Source: Conus ventricosus (taxonomy: Eukaryota; Mollusca; Gastropoda; Neogastropoda; Conidae). From it: a stretch of 64,000 bases of DNA. Positions 42,880 to 53,755 of this stretch are shown here, piece by piece (positions within the stretch are counted from its first letter, which is position 1; the number at the start of each line of letters is the position of its first letter). Where the stretch lies: NCBI GenBank assembly GCA_018398815.1, contig CM031601.1, positions 32,623,380-32,687,379 on the forward strand, written 5' to 3'. A program made the position numbers and the translations under genes. Under the pieces are notes generated by a model, which saw nothing but the letters and a program-made list of their open reading frames with translations, did no database searches and was not told the DNA's origin.

Positions 42880-43230
42880 GAGGGGACAGTTAAAAATGAT
42901 GGAATGACATCATTGCAGAGGGGACAGAGACGAAATGTGCAGAACCCAAGGCGACAGTTGAAATGATGGAATGACATCATTGCAGAGGGGACACAGACAA
43001 AATGTGCAGAACCCAAGGCGACAGTTAAAAATGATGGAATGACATCATTGCAGAGTGGACAGAGACAATATGTGCAGAACCCAAGGTGACAGTTGAGTTA
43101 AAAATGATGGAACTGGCATCATTGCAGAGTGGACAGAGGCAAAATGTGCAGGAACCAAGGCGACAGTTAAAAATGATGGACTGGCATCATTGCAGAGTGG
43201 ACAGAGACAAAATGTGCAGGAACCAGGCCT
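42880..43230 (+). repeat. 68-72-bp tandem repeat, 5 copies
   Basis: The unit contains CAGTTAAAAATGATGGAATG, ACATCATTGCAGAGGGGACA and GAACCCAAGGCGA. Each copy ends with GCAGA-type sequence. It lies 270 bp inside the intron, and I cannot align the unit to an exon edge. Confidence 0.85.
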
Positions 43231-44115
43231 TGCCACTCATTGAACAGAGCTGACCAGTGAAACCTGGAGGACTGTTCATTTCCCCAGTGACTCCACACAG
43301 AGTTAAGGAAGAAGAAGAAGAAGAAATGTTTTTAAATTTCATTGGTTCACATTTAACTGAAACACATCTGTTGAAGCATGCAGGTATATACTGTGCTTTG
43401 CTTATTATGAATGCTCATAAGTGGATGTCCATGACACTGGGAAATAGCTTAGGGACACAGGGAATGATCACTTAGCAAAGTGTGATTTCTTTGTAAAAAT
43501 TAGCTTTCCTCATAAAAATGTGTTCTGCCAATATTTATACAAAGCAAATTTCTGCAAAACATAAGTATAATAATGGTTAGCAATCTCGTAAACTGTATCT
43601 GTTGCCAAAGAAAAAGAAAACTAAGGGAAATATTTAACATTGATATTAATTAACAAACATGAGCTAGATCTGCAGTGGAAACAAACACAGCAATGGTGCG
43701 TCCTTTAGAGTAGAATGGGTTTGAATTCAGTTTACTGCTGATGTAGTCTAACTGTTCAGATACTCTTAAAAAATTAACAGGATCATGCAACGATAATCGA
43801 AGAATAGTAAACTTGCCATATGAAAGCGCTTGAGCCCACAGCAGATTAATTAACTATTCAAGAAACTTTGTGTATGGCCATTGATGTCATTTTGCTACAC
43901 TGTGTACGGCCATTGTCATTTTGCTACACTGTGTACGGCCATAGATGTCATTTTGCTACACAAAAAAGAATCAGAGAAGTAACGTTTAAGTCAAATCAAA
44001 TTTTGTACTTATCTCCGGTCAAGATTGCATGAGTGGAATTTTCCAGACAGTACTATGTCACTACAATTCAATTTCAAGCATTGATATTCAGCAGTATGTT
44101 TTCATTCAGCATACA
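43231..44115. other. Intron of the membrane-protein gene; small tandem repeat
   Basis: Three copies of a roughly 45-bp unit with GTACGGCCATTGATGTCATT and TTGCTACACTGT lie at 43860-43965. Otherwise the sequence is AT-rich and unremarkable. Confidence 0.5.
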
Positions 44116-44119
44116 TTGT

Positions 44120-44880
44120 TACTTCACTTGTTCTGTCTCGTCTTGACTATGGAAATTCTCTTGTTGCCGGTATCCCTGACACTCTGCTAAACAAGCTCCA
44201 AAAAGTTCAAAATAGTGCTGCTAGGTTAGTTTTTAGATGTCCCAAGAGAACTCACACCACTCCACTCCTTCGAGCCCTGCATTGGCTCCCCATCGCCCAG
44301 AGAATAGATTATAAACTTAGCATTATGTGTTTCAACGTCATCAACCAAACCGCACCGCACGCACTCAAAGAAATTCTCACAGTCTACACCCCCTCTAGAT
44401 CTCTCCGTTCATCTACTGACACTAAAACGTTCAAGGTTCCCCGACGCAACAAGAAAACTCAAGGACAGCGTGCCTTCTCTTACATCGGCCCTATAACATG
44501 GAACAGCCTGCCTCTCCATGTACGAAATTCTAATTCCCTGACACAGTTCAAAAGCTCCCTTAAGACCCACCTCTTTCGATCCGCCTTTCCCGCTCGCTAG
44601 TGAGATGCAGCTGCTTGCTTTGCGCATGTACATAATGACTGATTTTGATGAGTGTTATACATTATTGAGTTTCAGACACCTTAACCATGTACAGTTAGTT
44701 ATCCTTGTATACTTCTTATCCCTTATTTTATTACTATTTTGTATTGTGAGTGTGTGGATTGTGAGTTTTGTGAGTTTGCTACGTATGAGTATATATGCAC
44801 GAAATGCCATTGTAAACGCCACGAGCTTCTTGACAAGAAGGTGTGTGCGTATAAATAATCACTATTATTATTATTATTAA
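44120..44880 (+). mobile_element. LINE 3' end (CR1/L2-like) with ATT tail
   Basis: The sequence encodes SRLDYGNSLVAGIPDTLLNK, LQKVQNSAARLVFRCPKRTH, TTPLLRALHWLPIAQRIDYK and, in 44325-44600, ITWNSLPLHVRNSNSLTQFK, the C-terminus of a CR1/L2-type protein. A (TTA)n tail ends the element at about 44860-44880. It is a sense insertion in an intron. Confidence 0.88.
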
Positions 44881-45904
44881 GTTGCACATTGAAATTGAAT
44901 CATAAAAGGCTGAAAAACTCTGAGTTTACTGTTTGGCATTTCCGAATAATATCAGGTCATTCTTACGAATACTGTTTACTCATTTGTAAATTTGCAATGC
45001 TGAATTTTGGTTTTGTCCAAGTGAAGTGCAGATTTTAAGTAATTTATTCCCCAGAGGCTGCGTACAGAAATGAAAGTGACTTTTGACAAGACTTTTTCAC
45101 CCACTTCAAACTTCTAAATGGAATAGGTTTCTCCCTTTCCTTTGTATACATGGTGTTTGCAAAAGACATTTTAGTACAAAATTAATGCCCTTGGAAATGT
45201 CAGGGTTGCAGAATTGTGCACCGTGCCAATGTCCATTTTTAAGTGCCATTTTAAGTACACACTTTGATGATGAAATAAGTAAAGTGCACAAACTCAATAT
45301 ATAGTATACATAAATCTTTTATTTCACAAAACAAGTGCATCATAAATCACATCAAGCCATCAAATGAACCAAAGTTATGCGTTTGCAAGTTGGACCATTG
45401 GATATAGTTACTGCTCGATATTTCTCCAGTTACCCAGTATTGTAGACGTTCAGTTATTTCTATTATGAGTAAGTTCAGAACAGGCTGTTATGGAATTTCT
45501 TCACATGGTGTAATGCCAATATTCGAAATGGAAAATATGATATTTTGAACCTAAAATGTTACATAAAAGTTCAGTAGATAATTCTGTGCCAGCAGAATGT
45601 CAACACAGTCATAAAGCAGAAAGTTTGTTGTTTTTTTTGTTTGTGTTGTATTTGTTTATTATTTTTAGAAGTCTGATTTGTTCTGCAATACCATGATCCC
45701 CATGTCCAGTAACATTAACTCAATGGAGTCACAGTAAAATTGTGCTTGCCGACTCCTGAAATTGCATGTTATTTTTTATTATTTTTTTTTTTAATTGCCA
45801 AAATCAACCAAAAAACTTCAAATTCAAAATAAATCACCATTACTGTGTTGATTCACCACCTTTACAAATCGGAATCGAGTTGAAAATACCACCACACAGT
45901 GACT

Positions 45905-45937
<33 letters not shown>

Positions 45938-46268
45938 CGCGCTGAAACAGTCTAACTGACCAGGGAACACAGTCGAAAGGGAAGGAATCGATGCAAAAAT
46001 GACTCTAGTTTCACTTGCAATAGTTGTCTCCCGCCAATATTGCTTATGCGATAAAAAAAAAATTATAACTTTCCAGCGGCAGTCGGGTGCTGTCATGTCG
46101 TGAAATGATGTTCTGAGTAACGGCAGCACAGTGCCATCAAGACTTCTTTGAGTTGATGCATATGCATCCCATAATTTTCTTATTTTCTAAGGATCCTTAA
46201 AATGTTTGTCACAGTGTGAGTAATTTGGTGTTTGTTATTGATTGATTGGATATACATGAGTGTGTGTC

Positions 46269-46335
<67 letters not shown>

Positions 46336-46630
46336 TTTTTCATGTAGTCAGAGTTTATTTCCTAGTTGATTAGTGGGTGTGATAGATATGTAATTTGGTG
46401 TTATGCAAGTAGCCAGAAGAATCATCAGAGGATTTGGAGCCAACATGCACCTTTGAATAAACTTAATGACAAGACTCCGCCATACATTCTTTCATTATAA
46501 TTAATAATGAATCTATTATAATGTTACGATAGTGCAGCACACCATATCACATTTGTTTTTATCACAGTACCATACAACGTACATGATGCTGTAAGTAAAA
46601 CCAGACATGTAGCACTGTACAATACAGTGA
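44881..46630. other. Intronic, no gene; 33-G run and (GT)n
   Basis: A pure run of 33 G at 45905-45937 is able to form G-quadruplexes, and there is a (GT)n tract at 46270-46330. Remaining sequence is AT-rich without conserved coding. Confidence 0.6.
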
Positions 46631-46639
46631 AGTGTTTGA

Positions 46640-47094
46640 CCTGATCTGTGACAGCCTTTCATGCCATTGATGTCATTGTCATGGTCTTTCACATAATGTA
46701 CAGAGCACAATGTAGTGAAATGCTTGACCTGATCTGTGACAGCCTTTCTGGCCAGTGATGCCATTGTCATGGTCTTTCACATAATGTACAGAGCACAATG
46801 TAGTGAAATGCTTGACCTGATCTGTGACAGCCTTTCTGGCCAGTGATGCCATTGTCATGGTCTTTCACATAATGTACAGAGCACAATGTAGTGAAATGCT
46901 TGACCTGATCTGTGACAGCCTTTCTGGCCAGTGATGTCATTGTCATGGTCTTTCACATAATGTACAGAGCACAATGTAGTGAAATGCTTGACCTGATCTG
47001 TGACAGCCTTTCTGGCCAGTGATGTCATTGTCATGGTCTTTCACATAATGTACAGAGCACAATGTAGTGAAATGCTTGACCTGATCTGTGACAG
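46640..47094 (+). repeat. Acceptor-junction tandem repeat, 88-bp unit, 6 copies
   Basis: GACAGCCTTTCTGGCCAGTG followed by ATGTCATTGTCATGGT occurs with a strict 88-bp spacing at 46650, 46738, 46826, 46914, 47002 and 47090. The last occurrence is the start of the next exon. Each unit thus holds a candidate acceptor and about 40 bp of exon sequence, then CTTTCACATAATGTACAGAG instead of the rest of the exon. Copies 2-5 are almost identical. Confidence 0.92.
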
Positions 47095-47183
47095 CCTTTC
47101 TGGCCAGTGATGTCATTGTCATGGTATGTCACATCTGCATCATCCTCTTCAGCCTCTACATGATCTACTGCGTCACACAACTG
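47095..47183 (+). CDS. Membrane-protein exon with a transmembrane helix
   Basis: In frame with the following exon it reads ASDVIVMVCHICIILFSLYM then IYCVTQL, a hydrophobic segment long enough to span a membrane. The donor CTG/GTGAGC is clear and leaves phase 0. The acceptor is either GACAG at 47090-47094 or GGCCAG at 47102-47107. Neither gives phase 0, so an unseen upstream exon must supply the matching phase. The 5' 30-40 bases are repeated in the preceding array. Confidence 0.7.
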
Positions 47184-47554
47184 GTGAGCAGTTCTTTCTT
47201 TTGTATTTTTTTTGTTTTAGGAAACTTTGTTTGTGATATCTAGATAGGTTCTCTTTTGATGTTTTTTTTTTTTGTTTGTTTTTTAAGTGTAGATAAGATA
47301 GGTTCTCCCTTGAAAAGTTTACACTTTAAAAGAAAAATTCACTGAACCTACTGTTTGGTTTTAAGTAGATCTTGAATTTGTTCTTTGGTAACAAGGCTCC
47401 AGTGACCATTGCTGATAAAAATGATGGTCCTTTATCTGGTGATTGGCAACATTTTTTCTTAATGAGTAAAGTCAGTAAGGACAGGCCTTAAGAAGTCATA
47501 ACAGCTAATCGAAACAGACCGTGCAATGCACTTTTACTCGAAAGGTGTCTCAGT

Positions 47555-48412
47555 TTGTTGACTGGATAAGCACTGACTGTGACTGGATAAGCACTGACTG
47601 TGACTGGATAAGCACTGACTGTGACTGGTGACTGGATAAGCACTGACTGTGACTAGATAAGCACTGACTGTGACTGGATAAGCACTGACTGTGACTGGTG
47701 ACTGGATAAGCACTGACTGTGACTGGATAAGCATTGACTGTGACTGGATAAGCACTGACTGTGACTGGATAAGCACTGACTGTGACTGGATAAGCACCAA
47801 CTGTGACTGGTGACTGGATAAGCACTGACTGTGACTGGATAAGCACTGACTGTGACTGGTGACTTGATCAGCACTGACTGTGACTAGATAAGCACTGACT
47901 GTGACTGGATAAGCACTGACTGTGACTGGATAAGCACTGACTGTGACTGGTGACTGCATAAGCACTGACTGTGACTGGATAAGCACTGACTGTGACTGGT
48001 GACTGGATAAGCACTGACTGTGACTGGATAAGCACCGACTGTGACTGGATAAGCACTGACTGTGACTGGATAAGCACTGACTGGTGACTGGATAAGCACT
48101 GACTGTGACTGGATAAGCACTGACTGACTGGATAAGCACTGACTGTGACTGGATAAGCACTGACTGTGACTGGATAAGCACTGACTGTGACTGGATAAGC
48201 ACCGACTGTGACTGGATAAGCACTGACTGTGACTGGATAAGCACTGACTGTGACTGGATAAGCACCAACTGTGACTGGATAAGCACTGACTGTGACTGGT
48301 GACTGGATAAGCACTGACTGTGACTGGTGACTGGATAAGCACTGACTGTGACTGGATAAGCACTGACTGTGACTGGATAAGCACTGACTGTGACTGTGAC
48401 TGGATAAGCACC
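47555..48412 (+). repeat. 21-bp minisatellite, about 40 copies
   Basis: The unit is GGATAAGCACTGACTGTGACT, with occasional insertion of GTGACT. It ends in (GT)n at 48415-48443. The 333-codon and 234-codon minus-strand open frames reading SQSVLIQ or SAYPVTV are products of this period-7-codon repeat. Confidence 0.95.
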
Positions 48413-48443
<31 letters not shown>

Positions 48444-48852
48444 CACGCGCGTGTGTGTGCATGAGTGCATGCTTGCGTGCATGCAGGCATGCATGCGTGC
48501 ACATAGGGTGTATTGGTGCGCATATGTTTGTTCATGTGCGTGCAAGCTCATGCATGTTTTGTGTATGTGCATGGTTTAAGATGGTGCTGATTTTATCTCT
48601 CAGAATGATTATTGAATATATCTCTGTCTGTCTGTCTGTCCCATCTTTTCCTCATTGGACAATTCTGCCTGTCTGTCTCTGTTTCTCTCTCTCTCCCTCT
48701 GTCTCTGTTGCTGTCATTCATCATGAAAGCACATTCATTTAGAGACTTCTTTCATTCCTACTTCAACACAACACACCTGCACACATGGGTAAAGAACGTC
48801 ATTGTGTTTCCATGTGAACATCACAGTGGTGTTGTGTTGTGTTGTGTTGCAG

Positions 48853-48968
48853 CATTTTGTGCTGTACATGAAGACCATGTCGTGGTACAACTACTGCTTC
48901 ATCATGTACACCTTCACGAGTTCTGCTTCTCCCTTTTCGAGTTCTCCTTCTACGGACTGAACACATTC
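48853..48968 (+). CDS. Membrane-protein exon, one-base frame break
   Basis: After the acceptor GTTGTGTTGCAG the frame gives HFVLYMKTMSWYNYCFIMYT and F. Then, one base out, it continues EFCFSLFEFSFYGLNTF up to the donor TTC/GTGAGT. The exon is 116 bp; 117 bp would keep phase 0 to both neighbours, so a single base is missing near 48917-48919. Both parts are aromatic, hydrophobic membrane-like sequence. The break may be a sequencing error or a true null allele, since all other exons are open. Confidence 0.7.
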
Positions 48969-49439
48969 GTGAGTCAGACATGAATACTGGAGATCTGGGG
49001 AACTGGTGTCTTGCTAATTGTGCGCAGTGTCTGGCATGGCGCTTGAGAGGAGATAGTCTGAAGAAACTGGCAGTGGATGTTCCTTTCCTTTTTCATGTTT
49101 CTGTCGTCAGATGGGGCAAAGTGTGGTGCATTTAATTTATATGTCTGGACACATCATTCTTGTACCTTTCAACATTTGCTGTTCACAAATAAACAAACAA
49201 GCAGACTGAGACCAAGAGAAAAGTGAGAGAATGATTAAGAGAGAGTGAGATCCTGATACATGTTATTTATTCATTAAAGGCCGTGACCCTTTCAGACGAG
49301 AATGGAAAGAATTTTGAGTAATAACTGGCATAAGAAATTAACTCAAAATAATGAAAATTTAAATCAATACCACAAAATTGTAATTGAAATTTGAAGGTTT
49401 TTTATTTTGTGTTGTGTTTTAAAAGTGAACAGAATGAGA

Positions 49440-49773
49440 ATGAAAACAAGTAATGTGATGTGAAGCAGAGGAGGGAATATGTTAGATTATTTTTAGCGGT
49501 GAACAGAATAAGCATGACATAACTAATATAATGTCAAGCATGTCCAATGTTACATGATGTTCTGTGTGTGAGAGAAGGGAACATGTGGGATTATTTTTCA
49601 GAGGTGAACGGAATAAGTGTGACAAAACTAATGTAATGTCAAGGATGTTCAGTGTGGTGATATTTTGTGTTTCAAGGAATGGAGTATGAAGGGTTATTTT
49701 TTCTTAAATGAACAGAATAAGCATGACAGATGTAATGTGTCACATGTCAATGTTATGATGCTGTGTGTTTCAG
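49440..49773 (+). repeat. Acceptor-junction tandem repeat, about 100-115 bp, 3 copies
   Basis: Copies of TGTGTTTCAAGGAATGGAGT, TGTGTGTGAGAGAAGGGAAC and GAAGCAGAGGAGGGAATATG stand about 100-115 bp apart and align with the true junction TGTGTGTTTCAG/AGGAGGGAGTACG. The rest of the unit contains GTGAACAGAATAAGCATGAC. The array is diverged, hence older than the 88-bp one. Confidence 0.8.
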
Positions 49774-49830
49774 AGGAGGGAGTACGTGGTATTCATATGG
49801 CTGTGGTGGCTAATGAGGTCCATGGGCAAT
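49774..49830 (+). CDS. Membrane-protein exon (19 codons)
   Basis: A small phase-0 exon encodes RREYVVFIWLWWLMRSMGN between TGTGTTTCAG and AAT/GTGAGT. Its Trp-rich hydrophobic core is probably one half of a transmembrane helix. Reading phase agrees with exons on both sides. Confidence 0.75.
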
Positions 49831-49844
49831 GTGAGTGGGTCATT

Positions 49845-51065
49845 CATGGGTCATAGTGCACCATGTATGTCATACAGTTCATGGGTCTTTTCCACAGTGT
49901 CATTTATATCATACACTTGGTGGGTCTCTTGCAGTGTGTCATTTATATCATACACTTGTTGGGTCTTGCCGTGTACTTTTTATATCATACAATAGCTGGG
50001 TCTCTTCCTTAGAGTGCCATGTATATCATACAATTGGTGGGTCTTTTCCACTGTGTACCATTCATATACAATTGGAGGGTCTTTTCCACTGTGTACCATT
50101 CATATCATACAATTGCAGGGTCTTTTCCACTGTGTACCATTCATATCATACAATTGGAGGGTCTTTTCCACTGTGTACCATTTATATCATACAATTGGGG
50201 GGTCTTTTCCACTGTGTACCATTTATATCATGCAATTGGAGGGTCTTTTCCACTGTGTACCATTTATATCATACAATTGGTGGGCCTTTTCCACTGTGTA
50301 CCATTCATATCATACAATTAGTGGGTCTTTTCCACTGTGTACCATTCATATCATACAATTGGAGGGTCTTTTCCATTGTGTACCATTCATATCATACAAT
50401 TGGAGGGTCTTTTCCATTGTGTACCATTCATATCATACAATTGGAGGGTCTTTTCCATTGTGTACCATTTATATCATACAATTGGTGGGTGTCTTCTACA
50501 GAGTCGTGTTTATATCATACAATAGCTGGGTCTCTTCCTTAGAGATTTCTTTCATTATGTGCCATTTATATAATAGAATGGGGCGTCAAAGAGATCTCTT
50601 CGATAGTGTGCCATTTATATCATACAATGGGGGCATCAGAGAGACGTTTTCTATAGTGTGCCATTTATATCATACAACGGGGGCGTCAGATCTTATCTAT
50701 AGTGTGCCATTTATATCATACAATGGGGGCATCAGAGAGACGTTTTCTATAGTGTGCCATTTATATCATACAACGGGGGCGTCAGATCTTATCTATAGTG
50801 TGCCATTTATATCATACAATTGGGGTGTCAGAGAGATCTCTTTTATTATGTGCCATTTATGTCGTACAATGGGGGCGTCAGATCTTTTCTATAGTGTGCC
50901 ATTTACATCATACAATGGGGCGTCAGAGAGATCTCTTCGATAGTGTGCCATTTATATCATACAGTAGGGGTGTCAGAGAGATCTCTTCTATAGTGTGCCA
51001 TTTATATCATGCAATGGGGGTGTCAGAGAGATCTCTTTCATAGTGTGCCATTTATATCATACATC
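49845..51065 (+). repeat. Donor-proximal tandem repeats, about 48 bp then about 55 bp units
   Basis: From about 15 bp after the donor, copies of TTATATCATACAATTGGAGG, GTCTTTTCCACTGTGTACCA run to about 50530. A related longer unit with GGGGGCGTCAGAGAGATCTC and TATAGTGTGCCATTTATATC continues to about 51065. The first, most degenerate copies (GTGAGTGGGTCATTCATGGG) touch the donor. The 309- and 235-codon open frames here are repeat artefacts. Confidence 0.9.
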
Positions 51066-51440
51066 AAGAGACGGAGTCTGTTACATATTTTCATACTGGA
51101 ATGAAATAAATCATTGCAGGAGTGGAACTAGAAGCATTGAGAGCAGTCTGTTGGTATTAGATGGAGGTAGTGATCACTATTGATTTGCCATTTGCGTCCA
51201 GATGGAAGAGATGAGTGACTGTTCATCTTTTGTTTCCTTTGTTTTGAATGTTGTGTGTCCAACCTGAAGAAGATGCAAGTGGTTGAAAACATTTTGTGTC
51301 TGTTTTGCAATTTGTTCCTGTATTTAACAGCCTAGTAATTGTATTTTCCTTTCATATTACTTTATCGACAGAGACTTCTGGTGTAAGCCTGGAAGAAGTA
51401 GAACCTTACCTTACCTTACCTTACCTGGCCATTGTTGCAG

Positions 51441-51545
51441 ATACTGTTTGTGGTGGTGCTGTTCTCTCGCTGCCAGGAGATGGAAGAGGAGATGGCGTAC
51501 GAGCTGCGGCACTCTGACAAGAAGTACATCCATTCCTACGCCTAA
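51441..51545 (+). CDS. Membrane-protein terminal exon
   Basis: After GCCATTGTTGCAG the phase-0 frame gives ILFVVVLFSRCQEMEEEMAY then ELRHSDKKYIHSYA and TAA. A hydrophobic start completes the last membrane segment, followed by a charged cytosolic-type tail of about 25 residues. A (CCTTA)n pentamer run lies at 51401-51425 just before the acceptor. Confidence 0.8.
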   Translation: MLFVVVLFSRCQEMEEEMAYELRHSDKKYIHSYA

Positions 51546-53701
51546 GTCCTGGACAGGTGTTGGCCCTGACGTGACCTCTGTGGTCAGCTGGGCGGCAGGC
51601 TGTGTACAGTGAGATCTGTGAGGGGTCAGGACAGAAGCCTGCCATTCAGGAATGGGCTGGAGTTATTCAGCGCTTACCTCCCTCTCCCTTTTGTCTGTCT
51701 GTGTGGATGGAGCCTGTAAATGGACATCAGGCTGTACAAAAATATAAGCATAACAAGACATTCCTTCTGTTTTTTTTTTCTGTTTTTTTTGTCTAGAATA
51801 CATGCTTCATGGTTTAATGATTACAGATTTTATGTTGCTATTTTCATGAATATGCATAGTATTTTTGAAGCATATGTTGATTCATCAAACTACTGACCTG
51901 AAAAGGGAGAAAGGTTGTGTTTACCCTTGGATTATTCTGTAACTTGCTGTAAATTACCAGCTTCCTGTCTTTATAAACAAATAGAAATGTAACTGTCAGA
52001 TGAGTAAATGACACATCTGCATTGTGGACAGCAAGTGTCAACAATATTTGATACCATTCTACTTCATGGGTTCCTGTATGTGGAACTGGCATATCACTAT
52101 AACAAACAGTAATGTGGCTGCTGGACTGTCTCTTGCCTGAAGGTCCCCCCTCACCACTCTCTCTACTTCCTGGTAGGCTGTCATGCTGGTTCACCTGAAA
52201 TCAGGCTGAAGGCAGATCCACAGAAAAACTTGTCATCAGACTTTTTGACTGGAACAAAAAAAACATTCTGTGTGAAGCAAAGTAGTTATGCTAAAGTGGT
52301 TCCCATAACCAAGGCAGATGTTGAGGAGCGAGATGATTCAGAGGTCCAACTCTTTCAGGGCCAGAATTATGAACGTATGCCCATCTCCTCTTTCTGGCTT
52401 TTAACTTCCTTTCCCTGAAGAAGAACCAGCCCCTATTGTCAGTTTGATCGTTGTGTTGAGGACACTAACATGGTCACCATTGTCGGTTTGAATCGGTGGA
52501 CCGTTGTGTTGAGGACACAGATGTGGTCCTCATCGTCAGTGTAGATGAACCAAAAAACCTTCATCACGTGGACAGGATTCTGTGCTGTGATCAAAGAAAA
52601 TTTAAATCATGCCAGTTCCGCATCAAAGATGTCTTCCTCACAGCAGCAAAAAAGAAAAATCTGTAATCAGTTGAACATCCAGCTTGATCTAGGCCAGTGT
52701 AGATGTTTGCTGGGAACATTTAAAGAAAGACTGTAATGTACCACTTCACTTCTTTCTCCTGTAGGTCATGTTATTTCTTGCGTAAGGTGGAACTCTATGG
52801 CAGAACACACAGACACATTCACCATCTTGATGTTTTTTTCATTTTGTCTTGTGTCTGAAAAAGACTTGTATCAAACATTCATGTGTCCCTTCAATTTCAA
52901 TAAGCATTATTTTGCACACTGTAATCTGCTTGTCTGCTAATTAATAGTTTGTTGAAAATGGAATGGGCAAGCCCTGCTGTTACAAGTGTTAACATGTTAC
53001 AAGTGTTAATGTGTTCCAAATTCATTCCATGGTTAGCCGTAGTCAGGCCTGTGTTTTGCCTGCAGTTTGCCTTCCTCATCCTCACCATGATGTACATTAC
53101 ACAAAGCGAATGGTTTCTATGAAATACTGTAGATCTTTTTTCTATTAGCTGAATGAGTTGTGAACGTGGAATTTCAGCAAATATGGTAATCAACTGTGAA
53201 TCTCGGTTTTGTTCAGCTGACTGTTCAGACAAAAGCAATGATAGCTGTGCATCTTATTGTGTGCTGTGGAGCCACTGCGTGTCCAGTCAGAGTGGACTGA
53301 CAAAGCATTTCAGATGTAGGAATCACTTCTTTTCATGGCAGGAAAGTGCATGTGCCTTTATGTAGACTAGACGCCAGTGACCAATTGGAAATGATTGAAA
53401 GTGCTTGTTAATATGTAAAATGATAAATATTTTTCATAGGCTTTATGAACTTTTTTGTACATAACATAAAAAACGGGGAGAGAGAATTTTATGCAGTGTT
53501 GTTGAAATGTGAGTTACTGAAAGTGTCAGAATTTTTTTTTTTTTTATGATCTGTATTGCTCATTACATGTCTATGGTGCGTTTGATGTTTATTAATGTTG
53601 AGTTTTGTATATCTGATTAATGCGCAGTCTGTAACTTTTAATGTTTACAAGAAAAAATTAGAGACTGAAGTATATATACACCCACATTCATATACCTGTA
53701 T

Positions 53702-53755
<54 letters not shown>

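Noticed and set aside
47534..48572. Long minus-strand open frames of 333, 234 and 206 codons
   Set aside because: They are translations of a 21-bp minisatellite. All frames are open because the unit lacks stops; no non-repetitive protein is encoded.
49835..50943. Plus-strand open frames of 235 and 309 codons
   Set aside because: They read through the 48-bp tandem array next to a splice donor. The frames overlap one another with the same repeated peptide phases.
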